Notes under the pieces: generated by a model | The model's input: the letters and a program-made list of their open reading frames with translations, nothing else | Databases searched by the model: none | What the model was told of the DNA's origin: nothing | Assembly (NCBI GenBank): GCA_020060385.1 | Contig: JAGVAH010000123.1 | Coordinates: forward strand, 1 to 58,371 | Direction of reading: 5' to 3' | DNA: 58,371 nucleotides | DNA from: Syntrophobacterales bacterium | Lineage (GTDB): Bacteria > Desulfobacterota > Desulfobaccia > Desulfobaccales > 0-14-0-80-60-11 | Program-made: the position numbers and the translations under genes | Part shown: one piece after another, positions 17,009 through 25,201 of the stretch | Numbering within the stretch: position 1 is the first letter of the stretch | How the letters are laid out: each line of letters opens with the position of its first letter

Positions 17009-17878
17009 ATGCGGTCGAGGCCCATGAACAAGTCGGCGGGCGTATTGGTGATCCTGGGCTTATTGTTGCTGCCGGTGGGCGACCAACCGGCCCGGGCGGA
17101 GCAGGGAGCTACCACCTTGGCCATCGGCGCCTCGGTCATCGGGGTAATCGGCACTTCCGCCATCCTCTATGGCCTCTGGCGGAATCGCCCTTCCCAACAG
17201 GGTAAACAAGAGCCCGGCTTATTCCCGGGAGAATTTTATGTGGGGGGTTACCTGGGGGCCTCCCTGGTCCCCAGCACTGACCTCCAATTTAATAATGGCA
17301 TTTTCCCGGGCGGCGGCACGGTCAACACCTCCAAACAAAGATTTGAGCCCGCGGTGGTGGGGGGCTTGAAGTTCGGCTATTTTCTCAAGTCCATCCCTTA
17401 TCTGGGTCTGGAAGCCGAAACCAATTATGCCCGCAATTATGTGCGGGAGCAACGGGTCACCCTGAGCCGCCCGGTGCAGGGGACCACGCAGGCCATCCTG
17501 CCCACCGACGACTGGTGCACCTGGACCCTGGCCCTGCATATCGTCGGCCGCTACGGATTTCTACCGGACCGGGAGGTGCCCTTCGGGCGGCTCCAGCCTT
17601 ACGTGGGCTTGGGCCCGGGCCTGGTCATGATCTATGATGAAGTGGACGCGGCCAAGAATTTCGCCATTGACGCCATGGCGGGGGTGCGCTACATGATGTT
17701 GAAAAATGTCGCCGCGTTCGTGGAATATAAATATTCCCACCAGTTTGACGTGGAGTTGGAAAGTCACGCCATTCTCCCCGTGGCCGCCAATGGCGTCCTG
17801 GGGACTCTGCAACGGGGCACCGCGCGCTTCGATTATGACAGCCACCGCATCGTCTTAGGGGTGGCCTATCATTTTTGA
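17009..17878 (+). CDS. Outer-membrane beta-barrel protein
   Basis: A 289-residue exported protein. The signal peptide ends near ARA (about residue 30). A short hydrophobic segment (TLAIGASVIGVIGTSAILYGLW) follows, which is unusual for a barrel protein and could be a membrane anchor or plug. From about residue 70 the pattern of alternating residues with aromatic girdle (EFYVGGYLGASL, LKFGYFLKSIPYLGLEAETNY, VAAFVEYKYSHQF, IVLGVAYHF) is that of an 8-stranded OmpA/OprF-like barrel with terminal Phe. It is monocistronic, with its own promoter and a strong terminator. No specific function can be given. Confidence 0.75.
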   Translation: MRSRPMNKSAGVLVILGLLLLPVGDQPARAEQGATTLAIGASVIGVIGTSAILYGLWRNRPSQQGKQEPGLFPGEFYVGGYLGASLVPSTDLQFNNGIFPGGGTVNTSKQRFEPAVVGGLKFGYFLKSIPYLGLEAETNYARNYVREQRVTLSRPVQGTTQAILPTDDWCTWTLALHIVGRYGFLPDREVPFGRLQPYVGLGPGLVMIYDEVDAAKNFAIDAMAGVRYMMLKNVAAFVEYKYSHQFDVELESHAILPVAANGVLGTLQRGTARFDYDSHRIVLGVAYHF

Positions 17879-17902
17879 GGAGCCCACCGTCCCTGGCCAC
17901 AG

Positions 17903-17930
17903 AAAAGGCGGCCCCAGGCCGCCTTTTGTT
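17903..17930 (+). terminator. Rho-independent terminator, bidirectional
   Basis: AAAA then GGCGGCC (17907-17913), loop CCA and GGCCGCC (17917-17923), followed by TTTTGTTTG. The flanking A and T tracts make it usable from both sides, serving the barrel gene (plus) and the 121-residue gene (minus). Confidence 0.85.
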
Positions 17931-17956
17931 TGTCTGCCCATTAGAGGTTAACGGAG

Positions 17957-17977
17957 AACTAAAAACTAAAAACGGTC
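17957..17977. repeat. Heptamer repeat abutting a stop codon
   Basis: Units AACTAAA, AACTAAA, AACGGTC run directly into the TAA stop (plus-strand TTA at 17978-17980) of the minus-strand gene. Almost the same string, AACTAAA twice then AACTGTATTA, ends the outer-membrane gene at 49798. Confidence 0.65.
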
Positions 17978-18343
17978 TTATTGCACCTGCCCCTGTCCGG
18001 GTTCTTCTTGAAATTTCAGGGCTTCAGGGCGGTTGGTGGCGTCAATGTAGCGGTTCCAAATGTCTCTCAAATCCTGGATGACCGGTTTCACCTCCAGTTC
18101 CATCCCTAGGGCCCGCAACTGTCCCAGGCAGTAATAGAGCTCGTTGAGCAGGCGAATCTGGGTGACGCCCACCACCTGCTCGAAATCTTCCTCCGGCAGG
18201 GAGGGGAGGTCAACTTTTTCGATTTCGGCCAGCTCGTTGAGGATCTCCTGGGCGATGCCGGTGAGCATGTCCTGGTAGTAATGGGGGCCGCTGAGATCCA
18301 GGACGCGGCCCCGGCTCATGGTGATGACCGCGGGTCGACCCAT
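17978..18343 (-). CDS. Unknown protein coupled to IMP cyclohydrolase (121 aa)
   Basis: A 121-residue soluble, mainly helical protein I do not recognise (helices HYYQDMLTGIAQEILNELAE, TQIRLLNELYYCLGQLRALG, VIQDLRDIWNRYIDATN). Its ATG shares one base with the stop of the IMP cyclohydrolase gene (TGATG), so it is translationally coupled. The absence of the second PurH domain upstream makes it tempting to link it to purine synthesis, but it bears no formyltransferase features. A C-terminal Gln/Gly/Glu tail looks disordered. Confidence 0.65.
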   Translation of the reverse strand: MGRPAVITMSRGRVLDLSGPHYYQDMLTGIAQEILNELAEIEKVDLPSLPEEDFEQVVGVTQIRLLNELYYCLGQLRALGMELEVKPVIQDLRDIWNRYIDATNRPEALKFQEEPGQGQVQ

Positions 18344-18942
18344 CAGCAGGCCAGCTTGTCTTCCAGGTACCGGGAAATGGCCCCGTCGTATTCGCCGGTG
18401 ATCTTAAAGACCTTCCGGGCCAGGCGAAAGCGGGTGCCCACGATGGTGGCTCCTTTATTCAGTTTGATCTCTTCCATGAGGTGGGGATAATCCTGGGGGT
18501 CCACCACCACGGTGACTGATTGGTAGTTCTTGGCCGCGGCCCGGAGCAGGGTGGGGCCGCCGATGTCGATATTTTCAATGGCGTCTTCCAAGGTGCAGCC
18601 GGGCTTGGCCACCGTCTTTTCGAACTGGTAGAGGTTGACCACCACCAGGTCGATGGGCAGAATATTTTGGGCGGCCATCTGTTCTAAATGCCCGGGGAGG
18701 TCCCGGCGGCCCAGGATGCCCCCATGGATTTTCGGGTGCAGGGTCTTCACCCGGCCATCCAGCATTTCCGGAAAGCCGGTGAAGTCGGAGACCTCCACCA
18801 CCTTGACGCCGCCATCCCGCAGCATCTTGGCGGTGCCGCCGGTGGAAAGGATTTCCACCTGGTATTTGGCCAGGAACTGGGCAAACTCCAGCAAGCCGCT
18901 TTTGTCCGTAACACTCATCAACGCCCGGGTTATGGGTTTCAT
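18343..18942 (-). CDS. purH: Stand-alone IMP cyclohydrolase (PurH N-terminal domain)
   Basis: A 199-residue protein that would close FAICAR to IMP, the last step of purine synthesis. It matches only the MGS-like cyclohydrolase half of Pur[75 protein letters not shown] and [17 protein letters not shown] are all intact. Bifunctional PurH has about 510-530 residues with an AICAR transformylase domain; that half is missing and no remnant follows. Separate cyclohydrolases are known in sulfate reducers, so a distinct transformylase is expected elsewhere. purM lies about 5 kb away. Confidence 0.88.
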   Translation of the reverse strand: MKPITRALMSVTDKSGLLEFAQFLAKYQVEILSTGGTAKMLRDGGVKVVEVSDFTGFPEMLDGRVKTLHPKIHGGILGRRDLPGHLEQMAAQNILPIDLVVVNLYQFEKTVAKPGCTLEDAIENIDIGGPTLLRAAAKNYQSVTVVVDPQDYPHLMEEIKLNKGATIVGTRFRLARKVFKITGEYDGAISRYLEDKLAC

Positions 18943-19230
18943 CAGATTCCTCCGCTAGTCTCGGTTTAGTCCTCCAGGGGGAAATGTGCTTTTTACCGTC
19001 CCAAAATCCCTGAAGGGCTGCTTATAAAGGACACTACTACAGGATTGGTGGTTATGCAAGACGGGAATATTCTGGGGTAAAAGGAGAAAAGGGAAAAAGG
19101 GGAAAGGGGGAAAACTAGTAAGGTTTTCGGAGAGAATCATCTTTTCTTGGTTCCTCTTTCCCTCTTCCCCCTTTTTTAGAGGTCGCTATTTTTCTTCCCT
19201 GAGACTCTGGCTTCGCGGTAAAATGAATTT

Positions 19231-20460
19231 ATGCTTTACCTCATCATCGGCGCCAGCGCCGCGGGCCTGGCTGCCGCGGAGATCTTGCGGCAGTGGGACC
19301 CCCGGGGGGCCATTACCCTGATCAGCGAGGAGCCTCACCCTCCTTACAGCCGGCCCTTGCTCACCTATCTGTTGAGCCGGGAGGTCAGGCTGGATCAGGT
19401 CTGGCTCAAGGGCCCGGATTACTTCCAGGAATGGGGGTTTGAGGCCCGCCTGGGGGAGCGGGTGGTCCAGGTGGCCCCGGGAGAGCGCGAGGTGCGCCTG
19501 CAGTCCGGAGAGGCCCTCCCTTATGACCGCCTGCTCATTGCCTCGGGAGCCTCCCCCCGGTTGCCGGGCATCCCCGGGGAAGATTTGGCGGGGGTCTTCA
19601 CCCTGCGCACCCTGGCGGATTGGCGGCGCCTGGACGCGGGCCTGCCCGAGGGAGGACAGGTGGCGGTGGTGGGCGCGGGGCCGGTGGGGGTTAAGGCCGC
19701 GGAAGCTTTGGTACACCGGGGCTGCCGGGTGGCCCTGGTGGAGATGGAGCCCCAGGTCCTCCCCCGGCTGCTGGAGTCCCAGGCCGCGGCCCTGCTGGAT
19801 GACGCCTTAAAGAAATGGGGCATCGACGTATACTGTAATGCCGCACCTGCAGGGATTGTGGGGCGCCAGGGCCGGGTCCGGGCCCTGGCCCTGGCCGACG
19901 GCCGGGAGCTGCCGGCCCAGGCCGTGCTCTGCGCCATCGGCGTGACCCCCAATACCGCGTTTCTGGCGGCCCCCCACCTGGCCGTGGCGGGGGGCCTCCA
20001 GGTCAATGCCCGGATGCAGACCGCACACCCGGACATTTACGGGGCCGGGGATTGCGTCCAGGGGGTGCATCTCCTCACCGGCCAACCCGCTTACGTGCCC
20101 ATCTGGCCCGGGGCCGTGGCCCAGGGGCGCATCGCCGGGGCCAATATGGGGGGAGCCCAGCGGCGTTATCCCGGGGCCTTGCCCCAAAACAGCATTTCCC
20201 TGCGGGGGTTCCGGGTCATTACCGGGGGGCTGGTAGAGCCGGAGGGCGCAGACGTGGAGATAGTCTCCGAACATGACCGGCAGCGGGGCGGATACCGGCG
20301 TCTGGTGTACCAACAGGGCCGCCTGGTGGGCCTCACCCTGGTGGGCCAAGTGGAGGACGCGGGGATTTACTTCCAGCTCATGGGCCAGCAATTGCCCGTT
20401 AAAGACCTATCGGCGGACCCCCGGACCCCGGATTTCCATCCCGGGCGGTTGTGGGGGTGA
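19231..20460 (+). CDS. FAD-dependent NAD(P) oxidoreductase
   Basis: A 409-residue flavoprotein of the pyridine nucleotide-disulfide oxidoreductase superfamily. The FAD-binding GASAAGLAAAE motif is at about residues 7-17, the NAD(P)-binding GAGPVGVKAAE motif at about 149-159, and the second FAD motif, IYGAGDCVQG, at about 269-278. No redox-active CxxC is present, so it is closer to rubredoxin/nitrite-reductase-type and CooF-linked FNOR enzymes. The CooF-like ferredoxin at 22108 would be its electron partner; known FNOR genes sit beside CooF and CO dehydrogenase. Here an AT-rich island separates the two. The cytoplasmic role proposed is moving electrons between ferredoxin and NAD(P). Confidence 0.82.
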   Translation: MLYLIIGASAAGLAAAEILRQWDPRGAITLISEEPHPPYSRPLLTYLLSREVRLDQVWLKGPDYFQEWGFEARLGERVVQVAPGEREVRLQSGEALPYDRLLIASGASPRLPGIPGEDLAGVFTLRTLADWRRLDAGLPEGGQVAVVGAGPVGVKAAEALVHRGCRVALVEMEPQVLPRLLESQAAALLDDALKKWGIDVYCNAAPAGIVGRQGRVRALALADGRELPAQAVLCAIGVTPNTAFLAAPHLAVAGGLQVNARMQTAHPDIYGAGDCVQGVHLLTGQPAYVPIWPGAVAQGRIAGANMGGAQRRYPGALPQNSISLRGFRVITGGLVEPEGADVEIVSEHDRQRGGYRRLVYQQGRLVGLTLVGQVEDAGIYFQLMGQQLPVKDLSADPRTPDFHPGRLWG

Positions 20461-20491
20461 AGGAATAATATTTCCGAAAAAGGAAGGCCCC

Positions 20492-20737
20492 ATGGATTAT
20501 TCCCCCACGAACTTGAAATACAAGATTCTGGAGCTCTATCCGGAGATCGTCCATTACGGCATTGATGTTTTTATCATCTATGACCAGGATAAAGGCCGCT
20601 ATGGCATCAGATTCACCATGCCCAGTCCCGATACCACCGTCTTCCTGGACCAGAAAGACGCGGACGGCTGCATGGCAGGGAAAAAAAACGATCCCTTGGG
20701 GCAGAGCCTGGAAAAGTTTATTGCCGAGAACACCTGA
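20492..20737 (+). CDS. Small protein of unknown function (81 aa)
   Basis: An 81-residue soluble protein I do not recognise, with the ATG at 20492 preceded by AGGAAG. It begins 31 bp after the oxidoreductase stop and is probably in the same transcript. It has an alpha-beta-beta look: a helix (LKYKILELYPEIVHYG) followed by strands (DVFIIYDQ, YGIRFTMPS, TTVFLDQ) and a closing helix. One Cys is present. It could be an accessory protein of the FNOR/ferredoxin unit, but that rests on position only. Confidence 0.6.
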   Translation: MDYSPTNLKYKILELYPEIVHYGIDVFIIYDQDKGRYGIRFTMPSPDTTVFLDQKDADGCMAGKKNDPLGQSLEKFIAENT

Positions 20738-20973
20738 TGGCCAGGCAGGCATCGGGGAAAAGACAAGTTTGCATCGGGTGCAGGGTTCAATGCCCCTTTG
20801 CCTCTTTCCGAAAAGAACCTGTCCAAAATTATTTTTTGCTGAGTATTAAACAGGCTGTTGACCGGGAAAGACGAAGAAATTAAAATATTGACTTAAAAGA
20901 AACTTCTTAATACCTTCATTCTATGCATAAGCACCGAAAAATAACTTTTCTATTCTAAGTGGAATTCGCTATT

Positions 20974-21885
20974 ATGGCTAATGTTACGAAAGAAAAATTT
21001 ATTAACGAGCTCAAGGACCGATATGGTAATATACACAGACTAGATGATAGTTTGTCTCTATATGATTTAGGTAATGGGGCTGGACGAGTATATATTAGAT
21101 ATTCTAAAGTGCACGGACGTGGACAGACATTCTACGGACTGAGACACAAAGATTTAAAGAAATTGGAGGGGCAGCCAGCAGTTATCTGTTTCCTTTGGAA
21201 AGATCAATTAGAACCATTATTTATACCTTTTTCTGACTTTGAAGATGTTTTCCATTCTGTCTCTCCTGCAAGTGATGGTCAATACAAAGCACAGCTTTTT
21301 CTACAAGACGCTGGAACCGATTTGTACATAGCCAACGCAGGTAGGTTTAATGTCGAAGCATACTTTGGTTGGGCTCAACTCGACTCTTTAATTACCAAAT
21401 CACAATTAACTGACTATCCTGATCTCTCGCATATCCAAGTCCAGACTCTGCTTGGATCAATAGGTGCAAACAAAGGCTATGACATTTGGATTCCGAAAAA
21501 TGATCGAGGAAAATTAGATTGGAATCTAACTAAGCAATTTAAATATAACGCTGAAATTCCTCTTGAATATCATCGAATTGAAGATATCCTGGCCGAAATA
21601 GATGTAATATGGATTGAACGTGGAGCAGGAAAACTTAGGGCACTTTTTGAAGTTGAACATTCAACTCCAATCTATTCAGGACTTCTGCGGTTTAATGATG
21701 TTCATTTAATGTCTCCTAGTTCAAAGGCAACATATAGTATAGTATCGAATGATGATAGAAGAGCTTTATTTGTTCGTCAATTAAGTCGTCCGACCTTTGC
21801 TTTGAGTAAACTTGGCGAGAATTGCAATTTCCTTAAATATCCGAATGTATTAATGTGGCATAAACGTTTATTAAAAGAATTGTAG
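20974..21885 (+). CDS. PD-(D/E)XK nuclease-like protein of an accessory island
   Basis: A 303-residue protein. The C-terminal third has a pattern I associate with restriction-endonuclease-like proteins: GYDIWIPKNDRGK, then IDVIWIERGAGKLRALFEVEHSTPIYSGLLRFNDV. Asp in the first strand and the Glu of FEVE would be the metal-binding pair, though the canonical Lys is not clear. The N-terminal half has an unassigned alpha/beta composition. No methyltransferase or specificity subunit is nearby, so a classical restriction pair is unlikely. The ATG at 20974 is chosen over a GTG at 20959; ribosome sites are weak for both. The gene is AT-rich and probably acquired, possibly for defence. Confidence 0.6.
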   Translation: MANVTKEKFINELKDRYGNIHRLDDSLSLYDLGNGAGRVYIRYSKVHGRGQTFYGLRHKDLKKLEGQPAVICFLWKDQLEPLFIPFSDFEDVFHSVSPASDGQYKAQLFLQDAGTDLYIANAGRFNVEAYFGWAQLDSLITKSQLTDYPDLSHIQVQTLLGSIGANKGYDIWIPKNDRGKLDWNLTKQFKYNAEIPLEYHRIEDILAEIDVIWIERGAGKLRALFEVEHSTPIYSGLLRFNDVHLMSPSSKATYSIVSNDDRRALFVRQLSRPTFALSKLGENCNFLKYPNVLMWHKRLLKEL

Positions 21886-21893
21886 GATTGATT

Positions 21894-22076
21894 ATGGACA
21901 GACAAGAAAAAGAAGTTTTATGGATTACTGTCAAGGTATGGAGAGGTTTTCCTGATGAGGTACGAGGGTTTAGAAAAAAGTCTGATGCAGAAAGACAAGA
22001 AAAAAAATGGCGTAAAAAAATGAATCCTGACTATGATGAGACTGCAGTACTTCCATTAATCTTAAGCGATAAATAA
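21894..22076 (+). CDS. Small basic protein of the accessory island (60 aa)
   Basis: A 60-residue protein rich in Lys, Arg and Glu, 8 bp after the nuclease-like gene, with AGGATT just before the ATG at 21894. The sequence reads as a strand (LWITVKVWRG), a short link and a charged helix (KKSDAERQEKKWRKKM). Similar short proteins with an A-E-K-x-W helix occur in many bacteria without an assigned function. It could be a partner or antitoxin of the nuclease-like protein; this is position-based only. Confidence 0.55.
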   Translation: MDRQEKEVLWITVKVWRGFPDEVRGFRKKSDAERQEKKWRKKMNPDYDETAVLPLILSDK

Positions 22077-22107
22077 TTTTCCCTCAAATAACTCAAAGGG
22101 GAGCACC

Positions 22108-22692
22108 ATGAAAACCGTCATTATCCAGCCGGAGCGTTGCCTGGGTTGTCTGCAGTGCCGTTTGGCCTGTGCGGTGGAGCATTCCCGGGCCAAGGAGTTG
22201 GTGGCCGCGATTCAGGAGCAGGTGGTCCCCCGGGCCCGGCTGCGCATCTACCCCGGCCGTCAGCATTTGGCCTTTCCCAACAAGTGCCGCCACTGCGAGC
22301 CCGCGCCCTGCCAGCAGGTGTGCATCGCCGGGGCCATTTGCCGCACGCCCCGGGGCACGGTGGACATCGACCCGGAGCGGTGCATCAACTGCGCCATGTG
22401 CGCCATGGCCTGCCCCTTCGGGGTCCTTACCTACGCTTCCCTGTATCTGGCCCCGGAGAAGGCCGCGGTGGCCCTGAAGTGCGACCAGTGCCCGGACCGG
22501 GAAGCCGCGGGCCGCCTGCCCGCGTGCGTGGAGGCCTGCAAGGTGGGGGCCCTGACCTACGGGGAGTGGCAGGAGACCCAGGAGGACAAAGGCCGGGCCC
22601 TGGCCCGGGCGTTTTTTACCTCCCTGCCGGCCTCCCAGGAGACGGCCTCCTCCCTGCCGGCAACCATCCGGGTCTGGCGGCAGTTGTCCTAG
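22108..22692 (+). CDS. CooF/HycB-type four-cluster ferredoxin
   Basis: A 194-residue cytoplasmic electron carrier with sixteen cysteines in four groups: Cys11-x2-Cys-x2-Cys-x3-Cys near the start, CRHCEPAPCQQVC at about 60-72, CINCAMCAMACP at about 90-101, and CDQCP plus ACVEAC at about 125-145. This is the CooF/HycB/HydN layout. Such proteins link CO dehydrogenase, formate dehydrogenase or hydrogenase to other carriers. Likely partners here are the FAD/NAD oxidoreductase at 19231 and perhaps FdhA at 8156; no CO dehydrogenase gene is in the window. AAGGGGAG precedes the ATG. Confidence 0.85.
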   Translation: MKTVIIQPERCLGCLQCRLACAVEHSRAKELVAAIQEQVVPRARLRIYPGRQHLAFPNKCRHCEPAPCQQVCIAGAICRTPRGTVDIDPERCINCAMCAMACPFGVLTYASLYLAPEKAAVALKCDQCPDREAAGRLPACVEACKVGALTYGEWQETQEDKGRALARAFFTSLPASQETASSLPATIRVWRQLS

Positions 22693-22718
22693 CCCGGAGT
22701 GGGGGCTACAGCAAAGTC

Positions 22719-22795
22719 CCGGTCAGCCATCAGCTTCAAGCTCCAAAAAGGTTGCAGGCAGGTGGAGGTCCTTGATGAAAGCTGATGACCCCTCC
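22719..22795. repeat. Inverted heptamer-like repeat after the ferredoxin gene
   Basis: GGTCAGCCATCAGCTTCAAG near 22719-22740 is mirrored by CTTGATGAAAGCTGATGACC at about 22772-22791. The first arm can be read as 7-bp units (GTCAGCC, ATCAGCT, TCAAGCT). It resembles the AGC/CAG arrays at 36544-36632 and could act as a terminator stem for the ferredoxin transcript. Confidence 0.5.
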
Positions 22796-22913
22796 TTTTC
22801 CCCCTTCCTCCCGGAGCCTTTCTGGCAGGTTTACTCCCGGTTCGGTTAAATTTTGGGGAAATTTATTTATTAAATGGGCCGGGTTTCCGATTATCAAATA
22901 AAGCGGGTGTAGC

Positions 22914-23981
22914 TTGTCAAAAAACCCCCGGCCCCGCTCTCCTGAATCTATGAAGCAGCTTCTGGATCACGATCTGAAAAGCAGTAGAATCATTGCTCCG
23001 GCCATCGGCGAAGAAAAGGGGGGATTCATCCCTCTGCCCTTGCGCAACCTGAGGCCGGATGAAGAGATTTCCTTTGATATTTTATTAAAGGTCAAGACCA
23101 AAGGTGAGAAGGAGCCCCGGTTTATCCCGGCCTGCCCCCAGGGTGAAATATTTAAAGAGGAATGGTATAAAAAGCTGCAGGCCTTGGATATCCAATGGCT
23201 CTATTACTCCCAGGATGATGAAGAGAAGGTCCTGGAATACCTGGATCGCTGCCTGGAAAAAGTCTTGCCGGACGAGGACCGGGAACCCGAGGAGAAGGTC
23301 ACCCTCCTCTATGACACCACCCTGATTTGGGTGCGCAGCTTTTTTTCTTCCGTGGAACAGGTGGGCTCCGCGCCCCAGATGTTTAGAGCCCTCCGCCTCA
23401 TTGACAGCCTCTTCGATTTAATGAAAGGCGGGGGGGTTGACTACTATCGGTCCATTCTGGATATCAGGCGCGCCGGCCACGTCCTTTACAACCACTCCAT
23501 CAATGTCTGCTTCCTGGGGCTGGCCTTTGTCAGCTTTATGGGCTGGGACGCCCAGAAGGCCCAGGATTTCGGGGTGGGGGCCATGCTCCATGACATCGGC
23601 CTCATTCACCTCAAGCCGGAACTGGTCCACAAGGCGGCCCGGAGGTCGGCGGACCGACCCACGGACTCCCATCCCGCCATGGGTTACAAGATGCTGGCCA
23701 ATATGTCCGGACTGCGGCGGGAAGTGAGATACATGGCCTTGCAGCACCACGAGAACGGTGACGGTTCGGGTTATCCCGGGGGCTTGAAGATCAATGCCAT
23801 TGACCCCTGGGCCCGGGTCCTGCGGATTCTGGACCATTACGAGACCCTGACCAGCGGCAATTCCCGGAAACGTCCCCTGTCCTCCAAAGAGGCCCTGAAG
23901 GAGATGGCCGCCCTCCAGGAGAGAAAGATCTTCGACCTGAATTATTTTATGAATTTTATTAAATTTACCGGGAAGACCTAG
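22914..23981 (+). CDS. HD-GYP domain protein (cyclic-di-GMP phosphodiesterase type)
   Basis: A 355-residue cytoplasmic protein. Residues about 1-150 form an unassigned N-terminal region that may be a sensor or regulatory domain. The HD-GYP domain occupies about 180-345: HSINVCFLG, the metal pair MLHDIG, HPAMGYKML, then QHHENGDGSGYPGGL and ILDHYETLTS. These retain the HD and GYP residues expected for hydrolysis of cyclic-di-GMP. The start is uncertain: TTG at 22914 gives full length, ATG at 22950 would shorten it by 12 residues, and neither has a good ribosome site. A clear terminator follows at 24033. Confidence 0.85.
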   Translation: MSKNPRPRSPESMKQLLDHDLKSSRIIAPAIGEEKGGFIPLPLRNLRPDEEISFDILLKVKTKGEKEPRFIPACPQGEIFKEEWYKKLQALDIQWLYYSQDDEEKVLEYLDRCLEKVLPDEDREPEEKVTLLYDTTLIWVRSFFSSVEQVGSAPQMFRALRLIDSLFDLMKGGGVDYYRSILDIRRAGHVLYNHSINVCFLGLAFVSFMGWDAQKAQDFGVGAMLHDIGLIHLKPELVHKAARRSADRPTDSHPAMGYKMLANMSGLRREVRYMALQHHENGDGSGYPGGLKINAIDPWARVLRILDHYETLTSGNSRKRPLSSKEALKEMAALQERKIFDLNYFMNFIKFTGKT

Positions 23982-23986
23982 AGGCG

Positions 23987-24115
23987 GTTTTCTGTTTTCG
24001 GTAAAAATCCTTTGTGGAGACCAAAAATGAACGGGCAAATGGCTAGCCTTTTGCCCCTTTTTTTTATCTTGTCACCCTATCGACAATTTCTTTTCTTTTT
24101 AACCGAAAACCGAAA
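23987..24115. repeat. Heptamer arms flanking a convergent gene junction
   Basis: GTTTTCT and GTTTTCG (23987-24000) lie 5 bp after the HD-GYP stop. ACCGAAA twice (24102-24115) lies 8 bp before the purM stop. The arms are reverse complements of one another and bracket the terminator at 24033-24065. Confidence 0.55.
24033..24065 (+). terminator. Rho-independent terminator of the HD-GYP gene
   Basis: GGGCAAA (24033-24039) pairs with TTTGCCC (24050-24056) across a 10-nt loop that itself contains GGCTAGCC. One C and then eight T follow. Confidence 0.85.
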
Positions 24116-24123
24116 AATATCTT

Positions 24124-25164
24124 TTAAACAAAGACCACTGACGGGTCATTCGGCTTCCGGGAGACGATCTCCCCAATCAGAAAAGCCTTTTCCTGAAGCC
24201 CCTGGAGGCGCAACAGCACGTCCGGCACCAGCTCATCCGCCATCACCATCACCAGACCCAGGCCGTTATTAAAGGTGCGGAGCATCTCCTCGTCGGCAAT
24301 GTTGCCCTTCTCTTGCAGAAACCGGAAGATGGGAGGCACCGGCCAGCTCTGCCGCTGGATCACCGCCTGGCAGGTGCGGGGCAGAATGCGGGGCAGATTC
24401 TGGGTGAGGCCGCCGCCGGTGATATGGGCGATGCCGCTTAAGGGGAAATCCCGGAGGAGATTGAGCACCGGCTCCACGTAAATCCGGGTGGGTTGGAGGA
24501 GATCCTCCCCCAGGGGGCCGCCCAGTTCCGGAATTTCATCCGTCACTTTATATCCATGCCGTTCGAAGAGGACCTTGCGCACCAGGGAAAAGCCGTTGGC
24601 GTGCAGGCCGCTGGAGGCGATGCCGATGAGACGGTGGCCCACGGCGATGTCCGAGCCGTCGATGATCTGGCTCCGGTCCACCACCCCCACCACAAATCCG
24701 GCCAGATCGTAATCTCCCGGTTTATAGAGGCCCGGCATTTCTGCGGTTTCCCCGCCAATCAGGGAGCAGCGGGCCTGGAGGCAGCCATTGGTGATCCCTT
24801 CTATGATCTGGGTGCCGGTCTCTGGGGAGAGCTGGCCCATGGCCAGGTAATCCAGGAAAAATAAGGGGGTGGCCCCGTGGACGATGATGTCATTGACGCA
24901 CATGGCCACCAGATCGATGCCGATGGTATGGTGGCGGTTCATCAGCACGGCCACCATGATCTTGGTTCCCACCCCGTCGGTGGCGGAGACCAGCACCGGG
25001 TCATGGTATTGCTGGAGGTTCAGATGGAAGAGGCCGCCGTAGCCGCCGATCTCTCCCAGGACTCCGGTGCGGAAAGTGGATTTAACCAGGGGCCGAATCT
25101 TTTGAATAAACGCTTCGGCCTTGTCGATATCGACCCCTGAATCCCGATACGTGATTTCATCCAT
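24124..25164 (-). CDS. purM: Phosphoribosylformylglycinamidine cyclo-ligase (AIR synthetase)
   Basis: A 346-residue enzyme that closes FGAM to AIR with ATP in purine synthesis. Hallmarks in order: TYRDSGVDIDKAEAFIQKI at the start, LVSATDGVGTKIMVA, GIDLVAMCVNDIIVHGATPLFFLDYLA, SLIGGETAEMPGLY, IGIASSGLHANGFSLVRKV and GIAHITGGGLTQNLPRILP. Length is normal for PurM. Together with the stand-alone PurH domain and prs it adds to the purine genes of this region, though they are not in one operon. It converges on the HD-GYP gene. Confidence 0.95.
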   Translation of the reverse strand: MDEITYRDSGVDIDKAEAFIQKIRPLVKSTFRTGVLGEIGGYGGLFHLNLQQYHDPVLVSATDGVGTKIMVAVLMNRHHTIGIDLVAMCVNDIIVHGATPLFFLDYLAMGQLSPETGTQIIEGITNGCLQARCSLIGGETAEMPGLYKPGDYDLAGFVVGVVDRSQIIDGSDIAVGHRLIGIASSGLHANGFSLVRKVLFERHGYKVTDEIPELGGPLGEDLLQPTRIYVEPVLNLLRDFPLSGIAHITGGGLTQNLPRILPRTCQAVIQRQSWPVPPIFRFLQEKGNIADEEMLRTFNNGLGLVMVMADELVPDVLLRLQGLQEKAFLIGEIVSRKPNDPSVVFV

Positions 25165-25201
25165 CCCCTGTTACCCCCCCGAAAGCTTCAGGGCCCAGGA
25201 A

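Larger units (their letters stand above)
20825..22080. mobile_element. AT-rich island inserted between oxidoreductase and ferredoxin genes
   Basis: Base composition shifts visibly to AT-rich between about 20820 and 22085, with codon use unlike the GC-rich neighbours. It carries two genes (20974-21885 and 21894-22076) and no transposase. AAAATTATTT at 20825-20834 is repeated as its reverse complement at 22071-22080 at the two edges; this may be a terminal inverted repeat or chance in AT-rich DNA. The flanking genes look like a former operon. Horizontal acquisition is inferred. Confidence 0.5.

Noticed and set aside
18343-18942. purH as a truncated pseudogene
   Set aside because: The cyclohydrolase domain is complete, ends at a clean stop coupled to the next gene, and stand-alone versions are known.
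20775-20810. tRNA T-arm-like string GGGTTCAATGCCC near the island edge
   Set aside because: The stem does not form five pairs and no other tRNA arms surround it, so an att site in a tRNA is not supported.
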